Shown: positions 34,079 to 43,616 of the stretch, one piece after another
How positions within the stretch are numbered: the first letter of the stretch is position 1
Layout of the letters: the number at the start of each line of letters is the position of its first letter
DNA from: Methylocystis sp. ATCC 49242
Lineage (GTDB): Bacteria > Pseudomonadota > Alphaproteobacteria > Rhizobiales > Beijerinckiaceae
Length of the DNA stretch: 64,000 nucleotides
Assembly: GCF_000188155.2 (NCBI RefSeq)
Contig: NZ_KE124774.1
Span: 2,734,356 to 2,798,355, forward strand
Direction of reading: 5' to 3'
Notes under the pieces: generated by a model
What the model was told of the DNA's origin: nothing
Seen by the model: only the letters and a program-made list of their open reading frames with translations
Database searches by the model: none
Position numbers and translations under genes: made by a program

Positions 34079-35326
34079 TCAGGGCTGAAGCAGGCGCTTG
34101 TAGACCTCGAGCGTCGCGCGCTGCATTTCTTCGACCGAGAAGCGCGTCTGCACGTTTTTTCTCGCGCGAAGCGTCAATTCGTCGCGGGCCGAGGCTTTCA
34201 TCGCCAGCGCTTCGAAGATCGCATGCGCGAGCGCCGAAGCGTCGCCCGGCGGCACGCGCCAGCCCGTCGCCAGTTGCGTGGACGTCTGCGGCGGCGCAAG
34301 AACGATCTCTGGCGAGGCGCCGATGTCCGAGACGATCACCGGCGCGCCCATCGCCTGCGCCTCGATCGCGATGCGCCCGAAGGCTTCGGGCTCGGTGGAG
34401 GGCGCGGCGATGACGGCCGCTGCGAGATAGGCCGCCGGCATGTCGTCGCAATAGCCGACGCTGCGCACGATTTCTCCAACGCCCGCGCGCGCGATCTGCG
34501 CCTCGACGCTGCGGCGGAAGGATTCGCTGTGCGCATCGCCGACAAAGAGGATGCGAAGATCGCGGGCGCCCTCGCTCATGAGCCGCCTGGCGGCCTCGAT
34601 CATCACCGAATGGCCCTTGCGCGCCGAAAGCCGCGCGGGCAGCAGCACGATGCGCTCATGCGGCGCGACGCCCCATTCGGCCCGCAGCCGCTCGACCCGC
34701 GCCGGATCGACCACTGCGGGCGAAAAGGCGCGAAGGTCGGCGCCGCGCGGGATGACGACGATGCGGTCGCCCGTCAGCGGATGCAGCTCGCGAATGCGCT
34801 GCGCCGCGAATTGCGAATTGGCGATGACGAGATCGCCGGAGGCCATGATCGAATTGTAGCGAAGCTTGATCGGCGACACGCCGTAATAGGCGCTGTGATA
34901 GGTCGTGACGAAGCGCGCATTCGTCTGGCGCGTGGCGTAATAGGCGACCCAGGCCGGCGCGCGCGAACGGGCGTGGACGATGTCGACGCCCTCGTCGCGG
35001 ATGATGCGGGCGAGCTGCACCGAATTGAGCGCCATCGCGATCGGGTTCTTCGTCGCCGCCGGAAAAGGCAGCCACTCGCCGCCCTTCGACTGCAATTCGC
35101 TGACCATCCGCCCGCCATGCGACGCGACGAGACAGCGCGCTCCCGCCTGGCTCAGCGCCTCGGCCATGTCGATGGTGGCGCGCTCCGCTCCTCCCGACTG
35201 AAGGTTCGGAACGATCTGCAGCACCGTTCGACCCGCCAGCGACTGGTCGGCGGAAGCGATGGAGGCGAGCGGATGAGCCATGGGAAGCTGCAAGGGCGAG
35301 CTGGCGGTGGACGGTTGCACGAGCAC
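34079..35326 (-). CDS. GT4-type glycosyltransferase
   Basis: The 415-residue protein has the two-domain GT-B pattern. The N-terminus shows VLQIVPNLQSGGAERATIDM and VDIVHARSRAPAWVAYYAT. The C-terminal donor domain shows LLPARLSARKGHSVMIEAA, LRILFVGDAH, VRSVGYCDDMPAAYLAA and the EPEAFGRIAIEAQAMGAPVI motif with the retaining-GT glutamates. Such enzymes build lipopolysaccharide or capsule glycans; donor and acceptor are unknown. The start GTG 35326 is likely; an ATG at 35281 is possible. It is divergent from the hydrolase gene. Confidence 0.88.
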   Translation of the reverse strand: MLVQPSTASSPLQLPMAHPLASIASADQSLAGRTVLQIVPNLQSGGAERATIDMAEALSQAGARCLVASHGGRMVSELQSKGGEWLPFPAATKNPIAMALNSVQLARIIRDEGVDIVHARSRAPAWVAYYATRQTNARFVTTYHSAYYGVSPIKLRYNSIMASGDLVIANSQFAAQRIRELHPLTGDRIVVIPRGADLRAFSPAVVDPARVERLRAEWGVAPHERIVLLPARLSARKGHSVMIEAARRLMSEGARDLRILFVGDAHSESFRRSVEAQIARAGVGEIVRSVGYCDDMPAAYLAAAVIAAPSTEPEAFGRIAIEAQAMGAPVIVSDIGASPEIVLAPPQTSTQLATGWRVPPGDASALAHAIFEALAMKASARDELTLRARKNVQTRFSVEEMQRATLEVYKRLLQP

Positions 35327-35438
35327 GCTCGCATTCTCTTTCGAGATTATTTACCAACTATGAGCGAATTGCGGAATTTCAAGCGTCGCGCAATTTTTGC
35401 CGCCGGGACTGCGGCGCAACCCCAATCGGGAGCCGACC

Positions 35439-36272
35439 GTGACCGAGCCCGACATCGATTTTCTCGACATCCCCAATCCCGCCGGCGGCGCCCCGTGGCG
35501 TATCGCGCGGCGCCTGCGGTCAGCGGTCGGCGCGGGGGCTCGGTCGCCCGGTCTCGTCTGGCTCGGCGGCTTCGCTTCCGACATGGCCTCGACCAAGGCG
35601 GGGTTCCTGGACGCATGGGCGCGGGAGCAGGGACGGGCGTTCCTGCGCTTCGACTACGCCGGCCACGGCGCCTCGGAAGGGAGCTTCGCAGACGGCTGTA
35701 TCGGCGACTGGCTGGAGCAGACGGCCGCCGTCTTCGAACGCTCGACGACGGGGCCGCAGATCGTGATCGGCAGCTCCATGGGCGGCTGGATCGCGCTGCT
35801 GCTCGCCCGCCGCTTCGCCGAAAAAGGCGCGTCGGACCGGCTTGCCGGATTGATCCTGCTCGCGCCCGCAGTCGACTTCACGGAGGAGCTGATCTGGAAG
35901 GCGCTGCCCGAAGAAGCGCAGCGCGAGATCATGGAGAAGGGCGCCTGGATGCGAGCCTCGCAATATTCTCCGGACCCGACGCCGATCACCCGCAAGCTGA
36001 TCGAGGATGGGCGCAATCATCTCCTGCTCGGAGGCGTTATTCGCGCGCATGCGCGCGTGCACATCCTGCAGGGAATGGCTGACCCCGACGTGCCATGGCG
36101 CCATGCGCTGACGCTCGTCGAGCATCTCAGCTTCGATCCGGTGACGCTCACCTTCATCGCCGACGGCGATCATCGCCTCTCGCGCGAACAGGACCTCGCC
36201 CAGCTCGCCTCGGCCGTGGAGCTGATGAGCGCGCCGCCGCCCGGCGAACCGGCGCGCGATCTCCTTTCCTGA
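35439..36272 (+). CDS. Alpha/beta hydrolase
   Basis: The 277-residue protein has the alpha/beta hydrolase core: LVWLGGFASDMASTKA, FLRFDYAGHGASEGSF, the nucleophile elbow IGSSMGGWIAL (Ser) and the late His in IADGDHRLS. It resembles the mitochondrial-type acyl-protein thioesterase and carboxylesterase branch (ABHD10-like). The substrate is unknown. I start at GTG 35439, which has GGGAG upstream; the frame opens 14 codons earlier without a site. Confidence 0.85.
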   Translation: MTEPDIDFLDIPNPAGGAPWRIARRLRSAVGAGARSPGLVWLGGFASDMASTKAGFLDAWAREQGRAFLRFDYAGHGASEGSFADGCIGDWLEQTAAVFERSTTGPQIVIGSSMGGWIALLLARRFAEKGASDRLAGLILLAPAVDFTEELIWKALPEEAQREIMEKGAWMRASQYSPDPTPITRKLIEDGRNHLLLGGVIRAHARVHILQGMADPDVPWRHALTLVEHLSFDPVTLTFIADGDHRLSREQDLAQLASAVELMSAPPPGEPARDLLS

Positions 36273-36293
36273 GACGCGCGCCTCACGCCAGAT

Positions 36294-36512
36294 TTACCTG
36301 GCGCGCCGGGCCGCAAGACGCTCGATTTTCGTAGCTAGATCGTTGCGCCGGAAACTGCGCGAAACCGCCTCGCGCGGACTGACCGCATCATTCGTCCCTT
36401 TTTGAAACGCGCCGGAAGCCTCGCGCGGCAAATTGCCCGTCTCCCAGGCGGTAAAGATAAGCTCGCGGGATGATTTGCGATTCCGGCTTTCGAAACGGCT
36501 GCTGACGCTCAC
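36294..36512 (-). CDS. Small hypothetical protein
   Basis: This is a 72-residue basic protein that I do not recognise (SSRFESRNRKSSRELIFTAW near the start, DLATKIERLAARRAR at the end). The GTG at 36512 has GGGAG eight bases upstream, which is the main support. An ATG at 36557 would add 15 residues of unrelated character. There is no signal peptide or membrane segment. It is convergent with the hydrolase gene and divergent from bcsS. Confidence 0.45.
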   Translation of the reverse strand: MSVSSRFESRNRKSSRELIFTAWETGNLPREASGAFQKGTNDAVSPREAVSRSFRRNDLATKIERLAARRAR

Positions 36513-36752
36513 AGGAAACTCTCCCAAAATCAATGTTGAACAGCTTGAGCACAACATAAGGTTGTATCGATGTCAAACAGGTTGCGTCTGCCGAATTAAT
36601 CGGACCTTAAGCATAACGATCCGTGACCGAATTGCTTCAGCTTTGCATTAACGGGTGATGCGCATGATCGGACTGCAACGCCATGACCGGCGTTTTGGCG
36701 ACAGCCGGCTCCGACAGCCGGCGCCGCCGCGGACAAATGAGTTGTCTCGACG

Positions 36753-37514
36753 ATGCGCGTCTCTTTCCGGTTCCTGGCCACAGTGACGCTGGCGGCGTTG
36801 ACGTCACTGCCGGAGACGAAGGCCGCCGACTGGTACACCGGCGTTCCCACCGACGGGACGCCGGCGCCAAGGGCGCCCCGCGTCGCCATCGACGTCGCGA
36901 TCGACGGCACGTCGCAACGCGCGCTTTCGGGCGCGCTGATCGGCACCATCGCCCCCTTCACGGCCATGGATCGCAGCGGCATGCGCGTGCGGCTCAGCGG
37001 GCTTGCGGGCACATATGTCTATGCGCCGTCCAATCCCTTCCTGGGCGAGATTCACGGCACGATCGTCGGCGGCGCCTTTCTCTTCGGCTATGAGTGGGTG
37101 TTCAAACGCGCGACCGTCGCGCTTTACGCCGGCGGCGAGGTCGTCAACACGAGCCTCTCGCCCAACGATCCCAACAATTCGGCCAAGGGCGGCAGCGGCG
37201 GACTGAAGCTCGCGGCGGATTTTTTCACCACGCCCACCGACCAGACGATGATCGCGGGCGTGCTCTCCTATTCGACCAATTACAATTCCTATTACGGGCG
37301 GCTGAAATTCGGCATGGCGCTTTCGGACCATGTCTATGTCGGGCCGGAGGTCGTCGCGCTCGGCGACAATTTCTTCCAGCAATGGCGCCTTGGCGGCCAT
37401 GTGTCGGGGCTTCGCTTCGGCGCCCTGCAATTCGGCGCGGCGGCCGGATTCCTGAATGACCGCGTGCGCGGCGGCGGCGTCTACGGAACGCTCGACACGC
37501 GCGTGACCTTCTGA
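36753..37514 (+). CDS. bcsS: Cellulose biosynthesis protein BcsS
   Basis: The 253-residue protein has a signal peptide (MRVSFRFLATVTLAALTSLP, cleaved near ETKAA). The mature part alternates short beta strands with Gly-rich turns (GTIVGGAFLFGYEWVFKRAT, VGPEVVALGDNFFQQWRLGG, LQFGAAAGFLNDRVRGGGVY) and ends in a terminal Phe, as outer-membrane barrels do. It matches the BcsS family found beside bcsA in some alphaproteobacteria. The exact role is not established; an outer-membrane place in cellulose export is inference. It precedes bcsA by 92 bases on the same strand. Confidence 0.82.
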   Translation: MRVSFRFLATVTLAALTSLPETKAADWYTGVPTDGTPAPRAPRVAIDVAIDGTSQRALSGALIGTIAPFTAMDRSGMRVRLSGLAGTYVYAPSNPFLGEIHGTIVGGAFLFGYEWVFKRATVALYAGGEVVNTSLSPNDPNNSAKGGSGGLKLAADFFTTPTDQTMIAGVLSYSTNYNSYYGRLKFGMALSDHVYVGPEVVALGDNFFQQWRLGGHVSGLRFGALQFGAAAGFLNDRVRGGGVYGTLDTRVTF

Positions 37515-37606
37515 CCCGCGCGCGGGCAAGCGGAAAATCGAATCATCGTTAACTTGGCCTTCAGCGCATCCGTCTACATTCAAGCTTGGCAGATGTGAGG
37601 CTGTGT

Positions 37607-39901
37607 ATGTCCGGGTTGCGTGCGTTCGCCTGGGTGGCGACAGGAGTCTTCGCGGTCGCGTTGCTGACGCAACCGGTGAGCGTGCAGGCGCAACTCGCGC
37701 TGAGCGTCACCACCATAGGCCTGCTGATCCTGGTCTGGATTTTCGGCCGCGGCCCGCTGGCGCGGCAAATCTATCTGTCGCTCTCGAGCTTCATCGTCAT
37801 CCGCTACGTCTACTGGCGCCTGACCTGCACGCTGCCGCCGGCCTCCGATCCGATCGGCTTCGGATTCGGCATGGTGCTGCTTTCCGCCGAGCTCTATTGC
37901 GTCGCGATTCTCGTCATCAGCCTCATCGTCAACGCCGATCCGGTGAAGCGCAGGCCGCTCGAACGGCGCCGCGACGAGGAGCTTCCCGTCGTCGACGTCT
38001 TCATCCCGACCTACAATGAAGACGAATATATTCTGGCGACGACGGCCGCAGCGGCGATGTCCATGGACTATCCCAGGGACAAGCTGAACGTCTGGCTGCT
38101 CGACGACGGCGGCACCGATCAGAAGTGCAATGATGCGAATCCGGTGAAGGCGGAAGCCGCGAAGCTGCGGCGCGCGTCCTTGCAGGAGCTCTGCAGGCGG
38201 CTCGGCTGCCATTATCTCACCCGCGCGAAGAACGAGCACGCCAAGGCCGGCAACATGAACAGCGCGCTCGCTCATGTGAAGGGCGACATCGTGCTCGTCT
38301 TCGACGCCGATCATGCGCCGTTCCGCGCCTTCCTGCAGGAGACGGTCGCGCATTTCATCGACGATCCGAAACTCTTCCTCGTGCAGACGCCACATGTCTT
38401 TCTCAATCCCGATCCGATCGAGAAGAACCTGAAGACCTTCAGCCGCATGCCGTCGGAAAACGAGATGTTCTACTCGCTGACGCAACGCGGCCTCGACAAA
38501 TGGGACGCCTCCTTCTTCTGCGGCTCGGCGGCGCTGCTGCGCCGATCCGCGCTGATGGAGACGGGAGGCTTCTCCGGCGTCACGATCACGGAGGATTGCG
38601 AGACGGCCTTCGAGCTTCACGCGAAAGGCTATTCCAGCGCCTTCGTCGACAAGCCGCTCATCGCAGGATTGCAGCCCGAGACCTTCTCGTCCTTCATCGG
38701 TCAGCGCGTGCGCTGGTGTCAGGGCATGCTGCAGATCATGATGCTCAAGAATCCGATGTTCAAGAAGGGCCTCAAGCCCATTCAGAAACTCGGCTATCTC
38801 TCGAGCATGACCTTCTGGTTCTTCCCCTTCCCGCGCCTCGTCTTCATGCTGGCGCCGCTCGCCTACATCCTTTTCGACGTGAAGATATTCGTCTCCAACG
38901 TCGACGAGGCCGTGGCCTTCACCGCGACCTACATGGTCGTGAACGTCATGCTTCAGAACTATCTCTTCGGCTGCGTGCGCTGGCCCTGGGTCTCCGAACT
39001 CTACGAATATTGCCAGGGCGTTTTTCTCAGCAAGGCGATCGTGTCTGTCGTGATGAACCCCCGAAAGCCGACGTTCAACGTGACGGCGAAGGGTCTCACC
39101 CTCGACAATGACCATCTCTCCGAACTGGCGTGGCCGTTCTTCGCCATGTATCTCGTGCTTCTGACCGGCACTCTGGTCGCGGCGTTCCGCTATGTCGTGG
39201 AGCCCGGCGTCAGCAATCTGATGTTCATCGTCGGTCTGTGGAACACGTTCAATCTCGTCATGGCGGGCGTCGCGCTCGGCGCCGTCTCGGAGCGCAAACA
39301 GCCCGACCGCCATCCGCGCCTCACCATCGATCGTAAGGGCTGGCTGGAGGTCGCGGGAGAAAAAGTCGCCGTCGAAATCGCCAATGTGTCGGCGGGCGGT
39401 TGCGCGGTGCGCCTCGTGGATAAAATGCCGGCGGCGCTGCTCGAAGCGGAGGACACGCGCGCGCGCCTCACGATCGAACCCATCGGAGAGCTCGTCGGCG
39501 ACCGCAGCCTGCCGCTCGTCTTTCGTCGCACCCCGACGGGCGACGATCTCTACGGCTGCGAGTTCGATACGATGCAGGCCGAGGAATATTACGTTCTCGC
39601 CGATCTGATGTATGGCGATTCCGACGCCCTGCCGCGTTTTCTGGAGAGCCGCCGCAAGCACAAGAGCATCTGGGCCGGCACCGGCCAGTTCATCTGGTGG
39701 GGCCTCGTCGAGCCCGTGCGCGCCTTCGCCTATCTGTTCAAGCGCAAGCCGCAGGATGAGCAGGCGCCCGAAACCGCGCCTGCTCCTCCCATGGCGGCGA
39801 CCGCCTGGCTGCATCGCCTGACCGCGCAGGCCGCGTCGGCGACGAAGAAAGCGGGCGAAACGGACGCGCTCGCTCCCGCCGCCCGCAAGGAATCCGCATG
39901 A
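37607..39901 (+). CDS. bcsA: Cellulose synthase catalytic subunit (UDP-forming)
   Basis: BcsA polymerises glucose from UDP-glucose and moves the chain through its own channel. The 764-residue inner-membrane protein has N-terminal helices, the GT2 motifs DDG (166-168), DxD (233-235), FFCG (303-306), TED (328-330) and QRVRW (366-370), then more helices and a C-terminal PilZ domain from about 560. The PilZ has NxSxxG (593-598), but the expected RxxxR is altered: the segment reads ERKQPDRHPR. GAGG precedes ATG 37607; a TTG 21 bases upstream is less likely. It overlaps bcsB by ATGA. Confidence 0.95.
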   Translation: MSGLRAFAWVATGVFAVALLTQPVSVQAQLALSVTTIGLLILVWIFGRGPLARQIYLSLSSFIVIRYVYWRLTCTLPPASDPIGFGFGMVLLSAELYCVAILVISLIVNADPVKRRPLERRRDEELPVVDVFIPTYNEDEYILATTAAAAMSMDYPRDKLNVWLLDDGGTDQKCNDANPVKAEAAKLRRASLQELCRRLGCHYLTRAKNEHAKAGNMNSALAHVKGDIVLVFDADHAPFRAFLQETVAHFIDDPKLFLVQTPHVFLNPDPIEKNLKTFSRMPSENEMFYSLTQRGLDKWDASFFCGSAALLRRSALMETGGFSGVTITEDCETAFELHAKGYSSAFVDKPLIAGLQPETFSSFIGQRVRWCQGMLQIMMLKNPMFKKGLKPIQKLGYLSSMTFWFFPFPRLVFMLAPLAYILFDVKIFVSNVDEAVAFTATYMVVNVMLQNYLFGCVRWPWVSELYEYCQGVFLSKAIVSVVMNPRKPTFNVTAKGLTLDNDHLSELAWPFFAMYLVLLTGTLVAAFRYVVEPGVSNLMFIVGLWNTFNLVMAGVALGAVSERKQPDRHPRLTIDRKGWLEVAGEKVAVEIANVSAGGCAVRLVDKMPAALLEAEDTRARLTIEPIGELVGDRSLPLVFRRTPTGDDLYGCEFDTMQAEEYYVLADLMYGDSDALPRFLESRRKHKSIWAGTGQFIWWGLVEPVRAFAYLFKRKPQDEQAPETAPAPPMAATAWLHRLTAQAASATKKAGETDALAPAARKESA

Positions 39902-42468
39902 TCGCCGCCATCGCAAATATTTTCGTCCGGCGTATGGCTTGCGTCATCGCGACGACGCTCGTTGCGACCGAGACATTCGCGCAGGCGATTTTCCTCACCG
40001 CCCCGCCGACGATCTCGAAAGTCGAACAGCCGTCGACCGGCGCGCCGGTTCCCGCGCCCCTTCCCCCGCCCGCAAGGCCCGCCGCAAACGTCGCGCGGCC
40101 GGCGCCGGGACCAAAGCAGCGCGTGACGATTCTGCGTCATCTCGCCAACAATATTCAGGGCTATCGCCTCGCCGGTGAGACCGGCGCGTCGGAATGGCCG
40201 ATGTATCTCACCGACAGGCAGGCGCGGCGGAAGCTGCAATTCCAGCTGGGCTATCTCTCCACCGTTTCGGTGATGCCGGAAGTCTCCACGCTGACGCTGA
40301 CGATCAACGATCAGACCGTCGGCGCGACGCCGGTCAACGCCGTGCAATCGGTGAAGACCGTCGTCTTCGACATTCCGCCGGGGCTGATGCGCCCGGGCTT
40401 CAATTCGCTGCGCCTCTCCACCGAACAGCGCCATCGCGTCGACTGTTCGCTCGAAGCCACGCAGGAATTGTGGACGCAGATCGATCCGACTCAGACCGGC
40501 CTCATTCTCGACGAGGCCGACGCCGGCGTCGACGCGATCGGCGATCTCGCCGCGCTGCCGGCCGACGAACAGGGCGCGCTGCCGATCCGCGCGGTGACGC
40601 CCACGAATGCGAAGACGAGCGACATCGAACGTCTGTTGCGCGTCGTGCAGCTCATCTCCATCGTCGGCCGCTTCGAGCAGCCGGTCGTCGATTCCGGTCC
40701 GCTCGCGGGAGGGCGCTACGGCGTGAATCTCCTCGTCGGCACGGCCGCCGAACTCGCCGCGACGGCGGGCGCCGAAATGGTCGGCGTCGTCACTGGCCCG
40801 CGCGCCTTCGTCGTTCCGGGAACGCCCGAGCGGCGCACGACGATCGTTGTCACCGGCGCCGACGCGGCGCAGGTCGACACGGCGATGAAAGCGTTTCTCG
40901 TCGCCACCAAGCCGAAGGGCGCAGCCGCGGGATTGCGCGCCGCCGCGGCCTTTCCCGGCTTCCGCATGGAGGGCGGCCAGCGCGTGAAGCTCGCCGAGCT
41001 CGGCGTCAAGAGCGTGGAATTCGACGGCAGGCTTTATCGAGCGGCCTTCAACATCATAATGCCGCCGGATTTCTATCGCGCCGACTATGGCCGCGCGACC
41101 TTGCGCGTCGCCGGCGGCTATGCGCCGGGCCTGACCTCCAAGGCGCAGCTGGTCATGAACGTCAATGATCGCACGGCGGTGAGCCTGCCGCTTTTGAAAT
41201 CGACGGGCGAAGTGTTCAAGGACAATCCGCTGCCGCTGCCGCTGGGCTTTTTGCGGCCGGGCCTCAACCGCATCGAGATCGAGGCGCATGTGCCGGCGCC
41301 GTCGGACGAGAGTTGCGACACGCTCGCCGCGAAAGTGGAGTCGAACCGGTTCCTTTTCCTGGACTCCACAGAGATCGAGATGCCGGCGATCGCGCGCGTG
41401 GGCCGCATGCCGGACCTCGCGGTGACGGCCACGGGCGGCTTTCCATACGCCGTCGCCTCGAACCGTTCGAAGCTCTATCTGCCGCGGCTCGACTCGAAAT
41501 CCGTCGGCGCGGCGGCGACGATCGTCGCCCACCTCGCCATCGCCGCCGGCCGGCCGATCGATTTCGAGATCGCCTCGACGCCTCCGCAGGGCGACCACGG
41601 TCCGACGCTCGCGGTCGCGCCCTATGACGCGCTGGATCCCGATCTGCTGCGCAGGCTCGACATGCCGGTGGACGAACTCGCGCGCGCCTGGCGCGACAAG
41701 ATCGGCGCCGAGAGCGCGAGCGACCACGCCGCGGCGCTGTCGAGCGGCGAGGCGGCGCGGCGCAATCGACTCGTGCTGCAAAACAATTTTCCCATGGCCT
41801 GCCATCCGCCGAAATCGCCCGACGCTTTCGGCGCGATCTTCAGGCGCGTCGATCTTCAGGCGACCGGCGCGACGGCGCCGGCGGCGTCCGAGGCGCCGAC
41901 CGAAGCGGAAGATCCGAACACGCCGCGCGACCTCTTTCAGGAATGGGATGCGCGCGTGCGCAATGAGCGGCGGTTCAGCGCGACCATCGCGCAATGGGCG
42001 CGCAGCTTTGGCGAATGGAGCAAGGCGAAATTCACCGACGCCGGCGTGTGGATGCGCAATTTCGAACATGGCGGCGACAAGTCCGACATGACGTCGCAGA
42101 CCCTGCTCGCGCTCGGCCAGAATATTCTGGGCGCGGAGAGCGGGGAGGTGTGGACCGTCGTCACCGCTCCGAACGCCGATCTTCTCGCCGACTCCGTCGC
42201 CTGTCTCGTCGATCCGCGCGTGTCGCGACAGATCGGGGGGCGCGTGTCGCTGCTCGATCTCTCCCAGGCGAAGATCAACGTAACGCCGGTCGACAATGCG
42301 CGCTTCGTCGTCACGCAGCCGCTCTCGGTCGGCAATGTCCGGCTCATCGCCGCCGGCTGGCTGTCGCTCCATTCGCTCTATTACGTCGCGGGCGCCGTCT
42401 CGCTCGCCGTGACGCTCGCGGCGGCGACGCGGCTCTTCGTCAAAAATGTCGGCCGGAGGACGCAATGA
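39898..42468 (+). CDS. bcsB: Cellulose synthase periplasmic subunit BcsB
   Basis: BcsB sits on BcsA in the periplasm and guides the chain. The 856-residue protein has a signal sequence, a Pro-rich linker and the BcsB fold (SEWPMYLTDRQARRKLQFQL, LTLTINDQTVGATPV, LMRPGFNSLRLSTEQRHRVD, YGVNLLVGTAAELA, PLGFLRPGLNRIEIEAHV). A C-terminal helix (about 826-846) anchors it to BcsA. The length is near the upper end for the family. It overlaps bcsA and bcsZ by ATGA on each side, so dosage is linked. Confidence 0.94.
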   Translation: MIAAIANIFVRRMACVIATTLVATETFAQAIFLTAPPTISKVEQPSTGAPVPAPLPPPARPAANVARPAPGPKQRVTILRHLANNIQGYRLAGETGASEWPMYLTDRQARRKLQFQLGYLSTVSVMPEVSTLTLTINDQTVGATPVNAVQSVKTVVFDIPPGLMRPGFNSLRLSTEQRHRVDCSLEATQELWTQIDPTQTGLILDEADAGVDAIGDLAALPADEQGALPIRAVTPTNAKTSDIERLLRVVQLISIVGRFEQPVVDSGPLAGGRYGVNLLVGTAAELAATAGAEMVGVVTGPRAFVVPGTPERRTTIVVTGADAAQVDTAMKAFLVATKPKGAAAGLRAAAAFPGFRMEGGQRVKLAELGVKSVEFDGRLYRAAFNIIMPPDFYRADYGRATLRVAGGYAPGLTSKAQLVMNVNDRTAVSLPLLKSTGEVFKDNPLPLPLGFLRPGLNRIEIEAHVPAPSDESCDTLAAKVESNRFLFLDSTEIEMPAIARVGRMPDLAVTATGGFPYAVASNRSKLYLPRLDSKSVGAAATIVAHLAIAAGRPIDFEIASTPPQGDHGPTLAVAPYDALDPDLLRRLDMPVDELARAWRDKIGAESASDHAAALSSGEAARRNRLVLQNNFPMACHPPKSPDAFGAIFRRVDLQATGATAPAASEAPTEAEDPNTPRDLFQEWDARVRNERRFSATIAQWARSFGEWSKAKFTDAGVWMRNFEHGGDKSDMTSQTLLALGQNILGAESGEVWTVVTAPNADLLADSVACLVDPRVSRQIGGRVSLLDLSQAKINVTPVDNARFVVTQPLSVGNVRLIAAGWLSLHSLYYVAGAVSLAVTLAAATRLFVKNVGRRTQ

Positions 42469-43616
42469 AGCGCGTCCCCTGCGCCATCGCGCTTTGCCTT
42501 GTCGCGACATTCGCGCGCGGAGAGTCCGCGCCCGCCGCGACGCCTCCCGAAACGCCCGCCGCCGAAGCCGCGCCCGCGCCGAAAAAGGCGCCGCGCCTCG
42601 CGCTCGATTCGCGGGAGCTGCCGCTCGGCGGCGCGCTGAAGACGCCCGCCATGTGGCAATCCTACAAGGCGCGCTTCGTCACCGATCAGGGGCGCGTCGT
42701 CGACACCGGCAACAATCTCATTAGCCACAGCGAGGGGCAGGGCTACGCCATGCTGCTCGCGGTGGCCGCCAATGATCGCGCGACTTTCGAGCGGGTCTGG
42801 GGATGGACGCGCGCCAATCTGATGGTGCGCGACGATCAGCTCATCGCCTGGCGATGGGAGCCGGGAAAACGCCCCGCCGTCGCCGACATGAACAACGCCT
42901 CCGACGGCGACATTCTCGTTTCATGGGCGCTGGCGGAGGCGGGCGACTTCTGGAACGACATGAGCTACCGCACGTCCGGAAGGCGCATCGCCGTGGAGCT
43001 CGCGCGCAAGCTCGTGCTGTTCAAGACGAAAATGGGCGCGATCCTGCTTCCCGCCGTGACGGGCTTTCACGCCGACGATCGTCCGGACGGGCCGGTGGTC
43101 AATCTGTCCTATTACGTCTTCCCCGCCTTCTCGCGGCTCCATCTCGTGGCGCCGGAAGTGGATTGGGCGGGGCTCACGCAAACGGGACTCGATCTGCTCG
43201 ACGCGACGCGCAAGACTCCCGACGCGCTGCCCGCCGACTGGATTTCGCTGAAGAACCAGGAGGCGAAGCCGGCCGCGGACATGGCGCCGCAATTCTCCTA
43301 TAATGCGGTGCGCGTGCCGCTTTATCTCGCCTGGGCGGGCGTTGGCGAGCGCGAGCAATATGCGCCCTTCATGACTCTGGTGAAGCGCACCAGAGGCGCG
43401 CTCGCCATCGTCGACGTCACCACCGGCGCCGAGGTCGGCCGTTTCGGCGACAGCGGCATTGGCGCGATCGGCGCGCTGACGGCCTGCGTCTTCGAAGGCG
43501 CGAAAGCGCCGCCGCAACTTCTTGCCGCCGACGCCGCGGACAATTACTACCCCGCGACCTTGCGCCTTCTGGCGCTGATCGCAATGCAGCTGAGGCATGG
43601 CGCATGTCTCGGATAA
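42465..43616 (+). CDS. bcsZ: Endo-beta-1,4-glucanase BcsZ (GH8)
   Basis: BcsZ trims cellulose in the periplasm and is needed for good polymer assembly. The 383-residue protein has a signal peptide (MKRVPCAIALCLVATFARGE), a Pro/Ala linker and the GH8 domain. The acid Glu90 lies in ISHSEGQGYAMLL and the Asp pair 147/149 in NNASDGDILVSWAL; the VNLSYYVFPAF and FSYNAVRVPLYLAW motifs also match. It overlaps bcsB by 4 bases and the TPR gene by 13 bases. Confidence 0.94.
   Translation: MKRVPCAIALCLVATFARGESAPAATPPETPAAEAAPAPKKAPRLALDSRELPLGGALKTPAMWQSYKARFVTDQGRVVDTGNNLISHSEGQGYAMLLAVAANDRATFERVWGWTRANLMVRDDQLIAWRWEPGKRPAVADMNNASDGDILVSWALAEAGDFWNDMSYRTSGRRIAVELARKLVLFKTKMGAILLPAVTGFHADDRPDGPVVNLSYYVFPAFSRLHLVAPEVDWAGLTQTGLDLLDATRKTPDALPADWISLKNQEAKPAADMAPQFSYNAVRVPLYLAWAGVGEREQYAPFMTLVKRTRGALAIVDVTTGAEVGRFGDSGIGAIGALTACVFEGAKAPPQLLAADAADNYYPATLRLLALIAMQLRHGACLG

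Noticed and set aside
37580-42510. Long minus-strand open frames across bcsA and bcsB
   Set aside because: Their composition is Arg/His/Asp/Ala-rich without domains, while the plus strand encodes well-recognised cellulose genes.
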